Positions 1-11,642 of a DNA stretch of 64,000 nt are shown one piece after another. Every line of letters begins with the position of its first letter. Positions within the stretch are counted from its first letter, which is position 1. Location: contig JAPDRN010000002.1 of the NCBI GenBank assembly GCA_030247855.1, forward strand, positions 248,001 through 312,000, written 5' to 3'. A model generated the notes under the pieces. The model was given only the letters and a program-made list of their open reading frames with translations, made no database searches and was not told the DNA's origin. A program made the translations under genes and the position numbers. Source of the stretch: Knufia peltigerae. Taxonomy: Eukaryota > Ascomycota > Eurotiomycetes > Chaetothyriales > Trichomeriaceae.

Positions 1-241
1 GAGCTGTGCATTGGCCCTTCACATCCTTGAAACCACCTCCCCTTCCCCTCCTTATTGGAGGCCTGTATACTGTTCAGGCCTACCTCGACCTGCCTTCTCG
101 CACCCATTACAACCGCAACTCTTGACCCGCTGTCCATATGCTCTAGCACCTTTCAGAAAAGACGACAATCATGAGACATGCACCCTGCAAAGCCGATACC
201 TTTTATGAAGGACACAACTCTCGTTGCATACACCATCTCCT
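1..241. other. Left edge, no gene recognised
   Basis: Only short, low-quality open frames are present and none carries a recognisable motif. The stretch lies downstream of the minus-strand membrane-protein gene, so it probably holds that gene's 3' UTR and terminator. Confidence 0.5.
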
Positions 242-1101
242 TCACACTGCAACATCCATATCATGTCGAAGCCCAGTCCGCTCAGGCGAAGGCTCTTGAG
301 CGAGTTTGACGAAGTCCCTTTGCATCACGGCCGACAGTCCAAGGATCATAGTGAGGCCTATGGCAATGATCTCCTCCAGGACGCTCATGCACAGATAGAG
401 TGTGGCATTGCCATCGATAACCGAGAAATCGTGATTGGTGGTGTAGTCGCCGATTGCCGAGTAGATCAAGCGCACCAGCAGGAAGGGGTAGGAGAGAAAG
501 CTGGCGAGAAAGAGCCTCTTCTGAAACACCCTCATGTGATAACGGAGGTCGGCATATAGCCAACCGCAGGCTAAGATGACGATGACAAATATGGCGAGGA
601 AGATGCCCATTGACGCTTTAACCATGCCATCTGCATGATAGGTGGTGTTGCTATCATCTGCAGTGCTGACTCCTGCGATGCCGAGGGCAAGGGCGATGAA
701 GCCGGCAAGAGTCAGCAGCTTGACTAGTCGGGGATTCATCCTTTGGTCCATGTCGCTGTCGAGGTTGTATCAGTCAGTGTACGTCCAGGCCCACCAAATT
801 CGCTCTAGCCAACTCACATTTGTCTAAGAATCCCGACATAGGTCAACAACAGAGGCGCAATACCGATGAGCTCGCACACTGCCACGGCAACCTCTACGTT
901 GTAAGAATCGTGGCTGATGGTCAACAAGGAACAAATGCTGCCTGCGATCCGGATAAGGCCCAGTGTCACAGCGAATCGCCAGATCTTGCTGCCGATCCTC
1001 CAACCGGTTCGTTTCCAGATGAACAACGCAGCAGCGACAACAAATGGAAAAACGATGAGTTGGAGGATGGCTATGCCATCTCGATATGTCACGGCGCCCA
1101 T
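242..1101 (-). CDS. DUF7702-type multispanning membrane protein
   Basis: Two exons on the minus strand (818-1101 and 242-755) joined across a 62-bp intron with a GTGAGT donor, an ACTGAC branch site and a CAG acceptor give 265 residues. The reading frame is continuous at the junction (..GILRQIDMDQ..). I start at the ATG that gives MGAVTYRDGIA because this is the usual N-terminus of the fungal DUF7702 family. An upstream in-frame ATG at 1266 would add 55 residues without family character. About six or seven hydrophobic segments are visible, including AILQLIVFPFVVAAALFIW near the N-terminus and GIFLAIFVIVILACGWLY in the middle. The biochemical role of the family is unknown. The protein probably sits in a cellular membrane. 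Its neighbour on the other strand is a zinc-cluster regulator, but no functional link is evident. Confidence 0.8.
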
Positions 1102-1884
1102 CGTAGCGCAACACGAATAGTAGAAGCAGAAGTATTCAAGGAATAAAGTAAAGTTGTCAAGGCACTTGACAACGACCCAGGAGACGGACAGTTGCCCCCC
1201 TTTATATTTTCGAACGGCATTCTGTCCTTTCGAGAGCCGCAAGAACACAGCCAAGAACACAGCCATGGCTTTGGACGTGTTTCACCGTCGCACTTTCACC
1301 GAAGCCCAATATGTTGATTGGCGAAACATCTGGCCTACCCAAATAGGACTAAGTTGATGAATTTGGGGCCCGTAGGGCCAAAACAATGCTTAGCAAATCA
1401 GAGGGCTCTCTGCTATTCAGGCCTGATCGAACTGCCAGGCAAGCGAAACCTTTGGACAACGTGTTTCCTAGTTTCGCAAGACTAGGGGCTTAGAGCAAGA
1501 TCGACTGAATGATGGTCCACTAAACCTCCCCAGAATATATTGGAGTGACGACGTAATTTGAAGGTCAACTTTGGGCCATGCTCTGCGCGTGGACTTGTTT
1601 GGATATACGCATATTAGGCATCCCAATAAAGGCAGGAATCCCTTGATGCCCAATTCCGGCCTATTGTCCTCGTCCTTGTCTCGTAGAGCTGAAGCAGATC
1701 TTATGCTTAGCAAGTATGGCGGACTCGGGAGACTGCAACGCTGATTTGACACCGGTGAATCGGGGGATACTCCGGTTGAGTGCGGTCTGTTGTCATCAAT
1801 GCTTGTTTAACCAAGCTTTCTTCCTGTGTGCTTGTCAGAACCGGCAGCGTTCCAAGCCACCTCCATCATCGTGCCCATAACGAC
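1102..1884. other. Divergent intergenic region
   Basis: About 780 bp lie between the start of the membrane-protein gene (-) and the zinc-cluster regulator (+), so this stretch should hold both promoters. I see no repeat or RNA gene. The small open frames here have no family signature. Confidence 0.5.
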
Positions 1885-3445
1885 ATGTCTCGCCCACGAG
1901 CTTCTCGAAGTTGTGCTAACTGCCGGGCGGTCAAACGACGGGTAGGTGACCTTCTGATATCTAGTTTCCCACATTATTCATGGAACTACCCGTGTTTCCG
2001 CGAAGGCAATGCTAATCTCGTCCTTTCTCCTCTAGTGCGACCTCCAAGTTCCTCATTGTGGACAATGCATTCGTTTGCGGGAGAACTGTTCTGGATACCG
2101 AGATGACTGGGAACTCGTCTTCCGTGATCAGACCGATCATACTATAACGCGTGCCAAGGAGAGAAGGGCAGAATCAGCGACTGCCAGCCGAGCTGGCTAC
2201 TCAGCTTCGCCTGCCTCTGGGCCCGGACCCAGTATTGACGAGATTGGTGTCAACTACTTCCTGCACAACTTCGTCATCGGGGGCCAGTCTCCTTCGCGTG
2301 GATTCCTGAACTACATTCCGACTGTTTTCAATGCTGACAACCAGCACCCGACGCTGGTGGCCAGCATCGCCGCCGTAGGCCTCGTCGCGCTGGCCCACTC
2401 CACTCAACAGCCTGGATTGGCTAATCATGCGCGCATCAAATACTTGGAGGCCATTCGAAATGTAAACGCGGCGCTGGCGTCACCCGGCGAGTCCCTCAAG
2501 GATAGCACCTTGATGTCGGTAATTTCTCTGGGGGTGTTTGAGCACGTTTCGAATTTCGAGTCATGGGTCCGACACGTTCAAGGGGCTGCAGCACTGGTAG
2601 TTGCTCGTGGCAAGGATCAATTTTCCGGACCATCGCAGATTTTCATGTTCAACCAAGTACGTGCGGATCTGGTGGTAGTATGTCTCCATCAATGCCAACC
2701 ATACCCAGATGATATGCGAGAGCTGCAGGAGGAGGCTAGCAAGACCATGGCAGCCTCTTTTGGATTTTGGGTGCTGGGCACGTTGGCCGTTCGATGTGTG
2801 AACCTCTATGAGAACTTGGTCAACAACCACGGTCGCATCTCTGTCTCCACTTTCCTGGAAGAAGCAACTTCCCTCCAAGATGATTTTCAGCATGTCCATC
2901 CGCTACTCGCTGCAGAAGAACCATACACAAGCAACCCCGACTCTGGTGGTGACCCGGAAGCATTTTTTAATGGTCGATTTGACCTCTATCACTCTTCGTG
3001 GGCAATCAGACTCTGGAATAATTTGCGAATGCTTCAATTGTGTGCCTGCGAGATCATATGCTACCTGCTGAAAAAGGTTCTTGACACCGATCTCGAGCCT
3101 GTCATCAGAACACACATGACACAAAAACTCCACGAAAGTCTACAGATCCTGTACAAGCTAGTGGATGATATCCTTGCTACCGTCCCACAAGCCTTGGGGC
3201 TTATATCCCCTGTGTCCGAACGAGATTTGTCGAATGATTCCTCCTCCCCGGCAAGTGTACCGGGCGGATACATGCTCATCTGGTGTCTCTATCTAGCAGG
3301 AAAGTCCTCGAACATCAATAATCACACCCGAGATTGGATCAAACGCCGCCTTCAGACCATTGGCGAGACTGCAGGTAACGCAATGGCCCTGCAGCTTCTC
3401 CAAGATATAATCAGAATCGAAAAAACCTTCGTTGGCTCTCAATGA
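1885..3445 (+). CDS. Zn2Cys6 fungal transcription factor
   Basis: Two exons (1885-1941 and 2036-3445) encode 488 residues. The 94-bp intron falls inside the DNA-binding domain, between KRR and CDLQ. Once spliced, residues 10-36 form a complete binuclear zinc cluster, C-x2-C-x6-C-x6-C-x2-C-x6-C (CANC, then CDLQVPHC, GQC and a final Cys six residues later). The rest resembles the short C-terminal regulatory region of many fungal regulators: a helical body with the motif FNQVRADLVVVCLH near the middle and no second DNA-binding domain. It should act in the nucleus as a sequence-specific regulator binding CGG triplets. Its target cannot be read from the sequence. Neighbours are a membrane protein and APN2, so there is no obvious pathway association. 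The family call is firm and the function is unknown. Confidence 0.88.
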
Positions 3446-4159
3446 TGAAGAGTTGGGTTTCGGGTTCAGACCCCTCGCCTCGTCTAGGATCGTTGCGGAG
3501 AGGGCCAGAGCTGAAGGTATGGTTCCTTCCAAAATACGGTAGGCATGCTGGCCATGTTCACTACCTAGAGTACTTTACATCGAGGTCGCGCGAGACTTTG
3601 CGGTAGAAGCCGTGGAACCTGGTTAACGAGGGGGGGCTGGGCGATAAATCATCCAATGTTCGGATATGTTCGTGATCAGACCCATGTGTAGGCATGGATT
3701 CACAAGCAAATCAAAGAATGCTCATTTCTCGACGAAGGGTAGTTATGATTTGCCACGAGGGTCCCACCAAATTGTATGTAAACAGAGTAAACCACGCGTT
3801 GGCGGGACGTATTTATTTTTGTTCTCTGCCATGTTGGCGATTTAGGCAAAGATGACTAAGCTCGATCACGTGCACCAAATTCTGGGGTGAAATGCGCGTG
3901 CATGGCGACATGGAGTCATCGTTGTCAACATACTTCTCGCTCATTTTATCTTTGTTGGCAGGGTTTGTCGCTGCGTTAGATGCCACAGAAAACAAGTCCT
4001 CGGAGGCAGCGGGCACGGTTGGCCCTCGACGGCGCAGCCAGCTTGCCATCATAGTGGTCACACTGACTTTCATTCCTCAATTCGCGCGAACACGACTCTC
4101 TCGTGTGACACCAATGCACCAACGGCCAATGGCCATGACACGCATACCTTCTCCTAGCA
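3446..4159. other. Intergenic region upstream of APN2
   Basis: About 710 bp between the regulator's stop and the APN2 start. A minus-strand open frame of 86 codons at 3813-4073 has no recognisable motif and I do not annotate it. There is no COX13 or MAT gene here, although these often lie next to APN2 in other ascomycetes. Confidence 0.5.
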
Positions 4160-6030
4160 ATGGGCATCCGAATCACATCCTGGAATGTCAATGGCATTCG
4201 TAATCCTTTCGCGTACCAGCCATGGCGCGACAAACGAACCTTCGAGGCCATGTTCGAGATTTTAGAGGCAGATATTGTGGTGTTTCAAGAGACCAAGATC
4301 CAAAGGAAAGACTTGCGAGATGACATGGTCCTGGTGCCGGGCTGGGATAACTACTGGAGTCTCCCCAAGCACAAGAAAGGTATCAATGCGACCTACTTCA
4401 AGTCACGATATAACTGACAGTGCCAGGATACTCGGGTGTAGTCATATACACTCGAAACGCGACTTGCGCGCCCATCAGAGCCGAAGAAGGCATCACCGGT
4501 GTTTTGACTCCTCCCAATTCGGCCACCAGTTTCCGGGATCTGCCGCCAGAAGAGCAAATCGGGGGATATCCAAACGCAGAGCAGCTGTCGGAGGCGGACT
4601 TTGACCCTGCCACTCTCGACTGTGAGGGCCGATGCGTCATTTTGGAATTTCCGGCTTTTGTCCTCATCGGAACCTATTGCCCTGCCGAACGAGATGAAAC
4701 GCGAACGCACTTCCGGACGAGCTTTCTGCGGATCCTTGATGCGAGAATACGAAATCTGGTGAGCATGGGCAAGAGAGTGGTCTGGACAGGCGACCTCAAC
4801 ATCTCAAGAGAAGAAATTGATACAGCGGCGGCTGAAGAGAGTATGAGAAAGCACGGTCTCGACGCTGTGGAGTGGATATCTACCCCAGCAAGGAGAATGC
4901 TCAATCAACTTCTGGTCGGAGGCAAGGTCCATGGTGCAAGGGATGAAGGACGAGAGACTCCGATACTGTGGGATCTTTGTCGTGGTTTCAACGAAGGTCG
5001 CCATGGCATGTACACTTGCTGGGAGACCAAAGTCAATGCTCGTCCGGGAAACTATGGCGCGAGGATTGACTACGTCATTTGCAGCCACGACTTGAAAAAC
5101 TGGTTCTGCGATGCCAATATTCAGGAAGGGCTCATGGGTTCCGATCACTGCCCTGTGTTCGCCGTTCTCAACGACAATGTGAGCATCGATGGAGACACCC
5201 GGCACATCCTGGATATCATCAACCCGCCCGGCATGTTCGAAAATGGGATCCGCAAGTATGAGTGGTCGAGCAAGAACATGCTGCCCATGTCTGGCAAGTT
5301 GATTCAGGAGTTTGACAAGCGGCGGAGCATTCGAGATATGTTCACGCGGAAAGAGTCATTACCAAAAGCCAAGAGTACTGCATCGGACAGGGACGACAGT
5401 CTGGTTGCGGTGCAGCCCTCGGCGCTCCCTCTTGCCGCTACAACTACCAAGTCTACTCCAATGGAAGGTGCAGCCTTATCAACAACAACCTCACACACTT
5501 CTACCGATTCCAGACCCGCCACCGGGAAACGCCCCGCGAAACCTGATACCCTCCCTGCGGCCAAGAGGAGCAAATCACAGTCAACTCCCAACGGGGCTGG
5601 AAAAGGCCAACAGAGCCTGCGAGGGTTCTTTACGGCCAAACCCTCAGCTCCGGCGAGCGCAGCAGATGTCTTGTCGACAGCTGATCCAGAACCCACCAAG
5701 AACGAGGACACGATGCCGACCGAGAACTCTCTAGCTGCCGTGACCGTGATTTCGCCGTCAAGATCAATCGCCTCATTTGAAGACGAAGCCGCCAACTTTG
5801 CCTCGAAGCAGACATGGGGTAAACTGTTCTCGAAGCCGGTTGCACCAAAGTGCGAGCACGGCGAGCCCTGCAAGACAATGGTTACAAAGAAACCAGGGGT
5901 GAACTGCGGCCGATCATTCTGGATGTGCAACCGGCCACTGGGTCCAAGTGGGAAACAGGAGAAAGGAAGTCAGTGGAGATGCTCTACCTTCATCTGGGCC
6001 AGTGACTGGGATGCGCGTGAACCGGGATGA
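4160..6030 (+). CDS. APN2: AP endonuclease 2 (class II, ExoIII family)
   Basis: Two exons (4160-4379, 4427-6030; 47-bp intron with a TAACTGAC branch site) encode 607 residues. The enzyme cleaves DNA at abasic sites and trims blocked 3' ends in nuclear base-excision repair. The N-terminal endonuclease/exonuclease/phosphatase fold shows the family residues in order: WNVNGIR, FQETK (catalytic Glu), GDLNIS, RIDYVICS and GSDHCPV (catalytic Asp-His). A flexible Ser/Thr/Lys-rich linker follows. Around residue 468 is a PCNA-interacting box (QQSLRGFF), and residues about 548-600 form a GRF-type zinc finger (CEHGEPC, then GRSFWMC and a final Cys). This EEP, PIP-box, GRF order is diagnostic of Apn2/APEX2 and separates it from APN1 and APE1. 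Nothing looks broken. In many ascomycetes this gene borders the mating-type locus; no MAT gene is visible here. Confidence 0.95.
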
Positions 6031-7268
6031 GAAGGAACATTATGTGGTCCAGACTCGAAATTTGCCAGGACTGTAATGCCCACCAAAAACTGACAAAACT
6101 ATCGTGGAAAGAGACCGTGCCAACAATTCTCGCTTCGTGGCTGCCACAGCGCAGGCCGGGGTTGTTTCCCAATCCAAGTCTGCAGGAGAGGCTGACAAGA
6201 CAGTGGCTCGTTGACGATCGGAGTCATCTCAGCTGTTTGATGTATCTTTTGAGAGCTGGCAGCGAGTAGAGGCTGTGCCACCCCAAAACAATCTGGGAGT
6301 CAAAATTTCTGGTGAGCTGCTCACAGACAGGTTTTACCATCTCAACAATCTCCATTAGATCTCGAATCTACTGCCCCGTAGTGTCGTCTTTCACGGCCAT
6401 CCTGATCCTCCACATCCGCCTTGATTGGCCGTCCTAGCGACTTTTCAAATGAGACTATCATCTGCCCATTGCACACATGGAGACCTCCAGCCTACCGACA
6501 GATGTCATCGGCACTTGTGTGTTGTGTATAGACTTCAAAGGACGTGGTGCGGATATCTCTCGACGGGGTGTGTTTTCCAATCCGCATTTGTAATCGACGC
6601 GTTCCTCAGACATTCAAACCCCGTGGAGAGTCTTTGTGACACAAACTCGGGCAAGATGGTAATCATTTTGGTTGTCTTACTGAGTTGGGGGGACGACAAT
6701 TATTGCAAACTTCGTATTATTCCCATCATCTAAAACGTGCCCTCTGAGCCCACAGTGCTAAGTGAGGGCTCAGTAAACGTCCAGAATACCTTCGTTTAGA
6801 CTCGGCCAGTTTTGGCAAGACTTCCTCGATGGGCTAGTGCGTGGGGACCTGCGGGCCCCTCGACATCCATCGTTTGGCTGCTTTTCCCTATGGGCGTCGC
6901 CTGACGCATTTTCAGCATTATTTCCATTCCGGGGGTGAAATGCTATATCTAGCAACCTTCTATATGTAGTAACAGTAACACATGCAGTCCCGGGTTTGAT
7001 GGGCATCTAGAGTGTTGTGGACTGACGATGAGATTGTCGCGTTGATTTGTCATTGTCCTAGATGACCCTTTGCCTGACACGAGAGGTCAAGTGTTTACTG
7101 AATCGCGTAAGTAGACGGTTGATGAACAGTATATAAAGGAAGCAGGCAAGAACGGCACTTCTGCTTTCGTATCCCCAAGTCATCTCTTCACTCGTCCATA
7201 TATTCAAGAGAACATCACAAAGTGTTTTAGCTAGCGATAATCCAAAAAAGAAAAGGTCAACGAACAAA
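6031..7268. other. Intergenic region
   Basis: About 1.24 kb between APN2 and the DJ-1-like gene, both on the plus strand. A 102-codon open frame at 6425-6733 has no family features and is probably chance. The right end holds the promoter of the DJ-1-like gene. Confidence 0.5.
7130..7139 (+). promoter_or_regulatory. TATA box of the DJ-1-like gene
   Basis: TATATAAAGG lies about 130 bp before the ATG at 7269, a normal TATA-to-start distance for a filamentous fungus. A TATA box fits an inducible gene. Confidence 0.55.
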
Positions 7269-7985
7269 ATGGCACCGGTCAACGTAGGCAGTCTTGTCTA
7301 CAACTACCAGGCCATCGACGTGATCGGTCCCACCGACCTACTCAACTCGTCGGGTGCAGAGATTGCCAGCATCTTGAAACAACTCATCCCGATCGAGGAT
7401 GAAGTGCTGGAAAGAGCACCGGATTTCAAGTTCCACCATATTGGACTGACCCGCGACCCCGTCAAGCTCTTGACCAGCAATTACGAAGTAATCCCGACCA
7501 CGACGGTCGACGATTGCCCTGAGCTGGATATCCTCCTCATCGGCGGCCCCGACCCCCTCTCGTTCCAACTGGCCCCAAAGTACGCAGAATTCATCCGTCG
7601 CCACGTCGCCTCAGGCAAACCCACCTTCTCGACCTGCACGGGCGCTGCGGTCCTGGCGGCGGCAGGTGTGCTCGACGGTAAAAAAGCAACCATCAACAAC
7701 ATCGAGTACAACTGGGTCAGCAAGCAATTCCCCAAGGTCAAGTGGACAAAGGAACGGAAATGGATCATCGATGGAAACCTCTGGACTGCGAGTGGAGCCG
7801 TGGCTGGGATGGACATGTTTGCCCACTGGATCAAGGAGAATTACGGCCTGGCTATCCTGACACACGGTGCCTTGGGTTTGGACTTTGAGCCTCGTGACAG
7901 CGACGGCTTGTTCACCGTTCTGCCAAAGAGATATGGCAAAGATGGCAAACAAATAGCCACTCACCACGTACCGGTATACTTGTGA
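7269..7985 (+). CDS. DJ-1/PfpI (ThiJ) family protein
   Basis: A single exon of 238 residues with no signal peptide, so probably cytosolic. The N-terminus VGSLVYNYQAIDVIGPTDLL has the D-x-x-GP-x-D-x-L signature of the class I glutamine-amidotransferase-like DJ-1/PfpI superfamily. The nucleophile elbow is FSTCTGAAVLA, with the reactive cysteine at residue 123. Members include isonitrile hydratases, glyoxalase III-type enzymes and redox-sensitive chaperones, and the exact reaction cannot be told from sequence. The length is normal for the fungal isonitrile-hydratase-like branch. The start is supported by the TATA box 130 bp upstream and an A-rich leader. The minus-strand quinone reductase that follows is also a detoxification-type enzyme, so the two could share a stress role, but that is inference. 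Confidence 0.88.
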   Translation: MAPVNVGSLVYNYQAIDVIGPTDLLNSSGAEIASILKQLIPIEDEVLERAPDFKFHHIGLTRDPVKLLTSNYEVIPTTTVDDCPELDILLIGGPDPLSFQLAPKYAEFIRRHVASGKPTFSTCTGAAVLAAAGVLDGKKATINNIEYNWVSKQFPKVKWTKERKWIIDGNLWTASGAVAGMDMFAHWIKENYGLAILTHGALGLDFEPRDSDGLFTVLPKRYGKDGKQIATHHVPVYL

Positions 7986-8667
7986 TAGGTGTCTGAGGAC
8001 AGAAGAAAGGCTCCTCAGCTCAAGGTAGAGATAGACCCCATGGGCTCGTCAAAAGGCAAAAAGGGAAATAGAGGTACGGACGGGAAGAGGCCGAACGCCC
8101 AAGTACCATGCTTGCTGGAATGCTTTTCCAAAGCATCTTTGCGACACTCATTTCCCAGACTAGCCCTTTTGCTATGTAGGTAATTTTAAGTCACTCATTT
8201 TAAATTCTGGTTTATTTAATTCCTCCGTCCATGTCGAAACTTAGTTATAGTGGCATTCCCAAGGTTCCTAATGGGTTGTCCCTGCCCCTTGTGTTCTTCC
8301 ATCCTCCGGGGCCTTTGGGACCCGACGGAGAATCTTTCACCCTCCGCTTCGCTCTCAGACCTATGACGGTCCATAGTCTATCTTGAAAGGCAGTGAGCAA
8401 GCATGCAATCTAGACGCTTCAATAAAAGAAGGTGGTTTAGCAACTGTGATCTATATTGAGTCTCTATTCTTCCATTCAAGTGTTAACACACCTGGTACAT
8501 TCTATGATTCTCATCATGCGTCTGTGTTTTCCTATGCACCCTTCATGAGACGCCGACCTCGTATTCATGGTGAAGCTTGTAGGTATCCCGATCCTTGGCT
8601 CAGCGGGATTTCTCTGTGCAATACCATCACTTGTCACTCTCGAGATCGACCACAAAAAGGACAATCT
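7986..8667. other. Convergent intergenic region
   Basis: About 680 bp between two convergent genes. It should contain both 3' UTRs. I see no further gene or repeat. Confidence 0.5.
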
Positions 8668-9465
8668 TCACGGTGCTTTGTGAGATGATGGCCTTTGATG
8701 TACTCTAAAACCCTCTTGGCCTTGACATCGGTCCTGGCGTAGGACCATGGTTGGTATCTCATAATCACCTCCATTTTGGGGCCGATAAGGGATGGGCTCC
8801 GTAATTGTGAGAGTTCGGACCCTTTCACGGAGACGGTCTGCTGTAGCATTGAATGCAGCTTCATCGTAGCGGTCGACACGGTAGACCACGAATGGAGGCA
8901 ACACATCAAAACCCGTGTAGTACAACATGCCGTGATTGATGGGAAACAGTAGGTCGTCGATCGGTCCCCCGATCCCACGCCCCGAGTAATGTTCCTCCCA
9001 GCCACCTGTGGTGACCACCACCATGGCCCTCTTGCCGGCGAACACCCCTTCGCCGAAGCGATCCCCCCAGTGCTTGTCGTTGTGCTCGCCTACACCATAG
9101 GCAAACCCACACGAGAAGACACGGTCCACCCAGCCCTTGAGGATGGCGGGCATGGAGTACCACCAGAGAGGGAACTGCAAGATGACAGTGTCGGCCCAGA
9201 GAAGTCTTCTTTGCTCGGCAACCACATCCTCGGTGAGACGAGCCGCGGTATATGCTTCAAGCGAGGCGTTTGCGACCCGTAGAGGCTCCTCCGAAGGGAA
9301 CCCGCGGAAATCCTCTCGATCAATCTGTGACTTCCAGCCCATGGCGTACAGATCTGACACTTGGACTTGGTGTCCTTCGGTCTGTAGCTCCTCGATGATG
9401 ACATTACTCAGAGCCGCGGTGAGTGATTGTCGCTCAGGGTGAGCCAGAACCACGAGGACTCGCAT
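8668..9465 (-). CDS. Flavodoxin-fold NAD(P)H:quinone oxidoreductase
   Basis: A single exon of 265 residues. The N-terminus MRVLVVLAHPERQSLTAAL is the phosphate-binding start of the Flavodoxin_2 family (NQO1/KefF/YwrO type), which reduces quinones by two electrons using FAD or FMN and NAD(P)H in the cytosol. Further family marks are LQFPLWWYSMPAILKGWVDR near residue 100 and VVTTGGWEEHYSGRG around residue 150. The C-terminal region GGDYEIPTM also matches the fungal and bacterial subgroup. The last about 20 residues are less conserved and a small C-terminal frame difference cannot be excluded. It lies just left of the acid-sugar cluster and is transcribed towards the DJ-1-like gene. It may be a detoxification gene unrelated to the cluster. 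Confidence 0.88.
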   Translation of the reverse strand: MRVLVVLAHPERQSLTAALSNVIIEELQTEGHQVQVSDLYAMGWKSQIDREDFRGFPSEEPLRVANASLEAYTAARLTEDVVAEQRRLLWADTVILQFPLWWYSMPAILKGWVDRVFSCGFAYGVGEHNDKHWGDRFGEGVFAGKRAMVVVTTGGWEEHYSGRGIGGPIDDLLFPINHGMLYYTGFDVLPPFVVYRVDRYDEAAFNATADRLRERVRTLTITEPIPYRPQNGGDYEIPTMVLRQDRCQGQEGFRVHQRPSSHKAP

Positions 9466-10472
9466 GCCTTGTAGATTTTAGGGGGGTTGATCCAATAATG
9501 CGAGACGAAAGATCGATATCGAGACCAAGCCAGACTCAGCGTCAGACAGGAAACTCTCATCGACTCGTTTCTGGGCTCATCCGAGAATATATTAGGTGAC
9601 CCCCCTTGAGCATTTTGATCACACCACAGCACAATTGGCCTCATAACACTCGCAATTCAGATGCATAATTATCTAAGCATAGTTGGCATGATTTGATGAT
9701 GAGACTTGAATTTCAAGTACGAAGAGAATCCTTTTTCGTACAAGGCAGTCGATAGTTACTGTGCTTTGCCGCAATATGCCGACTCTGCTTTACAGTATCT
9801 TTGTTGAGTTTGAAATACGTGCTCTCCGGTTCGGGATCCGGCGGCACACGACACAGCCATGTCGGGCCGGATTCTAAAGCGGGCATTATTTGAACATCAC
9901 GCTAGTTGATTCTTTACTAAGCATGTCTGGTCAATAGCTTGGGATCAGAGGCGAACACTATTAGAGAGGGTATGATAAGTGGACGCACTCCATTTTGATA
10001 TGCGGGTTAAGCGATACCATTTTCAAATGCCGAAGCTGGTAATGCATTTTCCGAATTGGAGGGTAAATCACCGAGCCACCGAATCAAGGCACATTTGACT
10101 TCGTGTGAGTTCGAGATACTCGTACAATGCTGAGAAATCGACTTGATGGCATCGCAAATTTGGAGCAATCCTGTGGCACACCGCATACGTTGATTTCGCC
10201 AAATTCATGTTGCCGGGATCAAGATTGACCTCGTTGTCACGGCTCCCCGCGAACCTACGTAGAAGCGCTCCAAGAGCTCACCCAGATGAATGCCCGATGC
10301 AAGGGAGTGATGTATTCGCAAAAGAGAGCATGCACCGAACAGTGATGAAGATCGTCATGAGTCTGGGCATAGGATTCCGAGACGTTTGTAAGTTACATCA
10401 AGGACAAAAAGTTGCCCTCTGTTACTCCTCAACGTTGAATTCTTCCTCATCGAGGCCAGTCAACAGCTCTCT
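9466..10472. other. Intergenic region left of the sugar-acid cluster
   Basis: About 1 kb with no recognisable gene. The plus-strand open frame at 10207-10806 runs antisense through the aldo-keto reductase and is not a gene. This gap is a plausible left boundary of the cluster. Confidence 0.5.
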
Positions 10473-11642
10473 TTATTCAAGTTCTACAGCTGCGTCGTCG
10501 TGGAATATGGTCGAGCCCCAGTCAGGCCGATTGAACCTCTTCCCTCTGGGCCTGGCTAGCCCATCCATGGCCTTCATCTCCTCCTGGCTCAACACAAAGT
10601 TGTTCTTCAGGTTTGCCTCGATTCGACGTGGGTTGGTACTCTTCGGGATCACGCTCCAACCTTTCTGGATACCCCAGCTCAGCATCACATTGCCGGTGTC
10701 GACTCCATGCTTCTTCGCCAACTCTACGATGACGGGGTGCTCGTGCAAAGTGCTCCCGGATCCGCCAAGTGGTCCAAACGCTGTCTGGTGGATGCCCTTA
10801 GCCTGACAGTAGGCGTGCAGCTTATCTTGAGGAAGCAGCGGCTGGATTTCCGTCTGGTTCACCGCAGGTACCACCTTGGCAACCGACAGGAGACGTTCGA
10901 GGTTCACGGTCGAGAAGTTTGCCACGCCTATCGCTCGCACCTTGCCCGTCGAGAGCAGCTTCTCCATCTCGCGCCAAGTATCGCAAAAGTCCCAGCCTTG
11001 GACGTGCGTCTTTCGGTCCTCTTTTCCATACTCGGCCCCTGTATCTGGACTCAACGTCACGGGCCAATGCATCAGATACAAGTCCACGTAATCCAGGCAA
11101 AGATCACGCAGCGACTTCTCAAGAGCTTGTGGTACGCGTTGATGATCCGAGGACCAGCTATTGTTTGGAAATGGTTCGCATCAGCCCTTGCTCCTTCATC
11201 GCTGATTGAGATCTTTTTCATTGACTTTGCAAACACAGCCGCCAGATGGATTTGTGAGAGGACAAATGGAGAATCACATACAGTTTAGTGGTTATGAACA
11301 ACTTCTCACGTGGAATCTTAGTATCTTTGAATACCTGGCCAATCTCCGGCTCATTGAAATCTAATAGATGCCAAGATTCGTGTCAGCAGAGTCAATCTTT
11401 CTCGGAGTTTTCTCGAGAGCAGATGGCAACACAACGTACATAAAGGTGCGCAATCCTGTGAGACTTGTATCAGCCGGCACGCCACCGCTCAGGATGCCAT
11501 TTCCACTTACTATGTGACGGTAACCTGCTTTCAGGGCCTCTTCTACCGCTTTGCCTGCATCTCCAGGTGCAGCCTTCCACGTCCCAAAGCCCACGGCAGG
11601 AATCTGTGCTCCAGTGTTGAGAGTGAATGTCTTGGTGGGCAT
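10473..11642 (-). CDS. Aldo-keto reductase (GCY1/GLD1-like)
   Basis: Four exons (11511-11642, 11440-11455, 11282-11360, 10473-11157) encode 303 residues. The second exon is only 16 nt; it supplies the residues DCAPLY that complete the family motif HIDCAPLYFNEPEIG and is flanked by a CACAG acceptor and a GTACGT donor. The full AKR tetrad is present: Asp45, Tyr50, Lys75 (ITTKL) and His106 (LYLMHWP). The NADP-binding end IPKSTNPRRIEANL is also intact. The sequence resembles fungal glycerol dehydrogenase and L-glyceraldehyde reductase (GCY1, GLD1/LarA-like), cytosolic NADPH enzymes that reduce short aldehydes. Inside a cluster with a pyruvate-releasing aldolase, reduction of the aldehyde product is a reasonable job. 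The exact substrate is unknown. Confidence 0.88.

Noticed and set aside
3813..4073. Small minus-strand open frame beside APN2, considered as COX13 or another MAT-flanking gene
   Set aside because: The translation shows no COX13-type membrane segment or other family motif.
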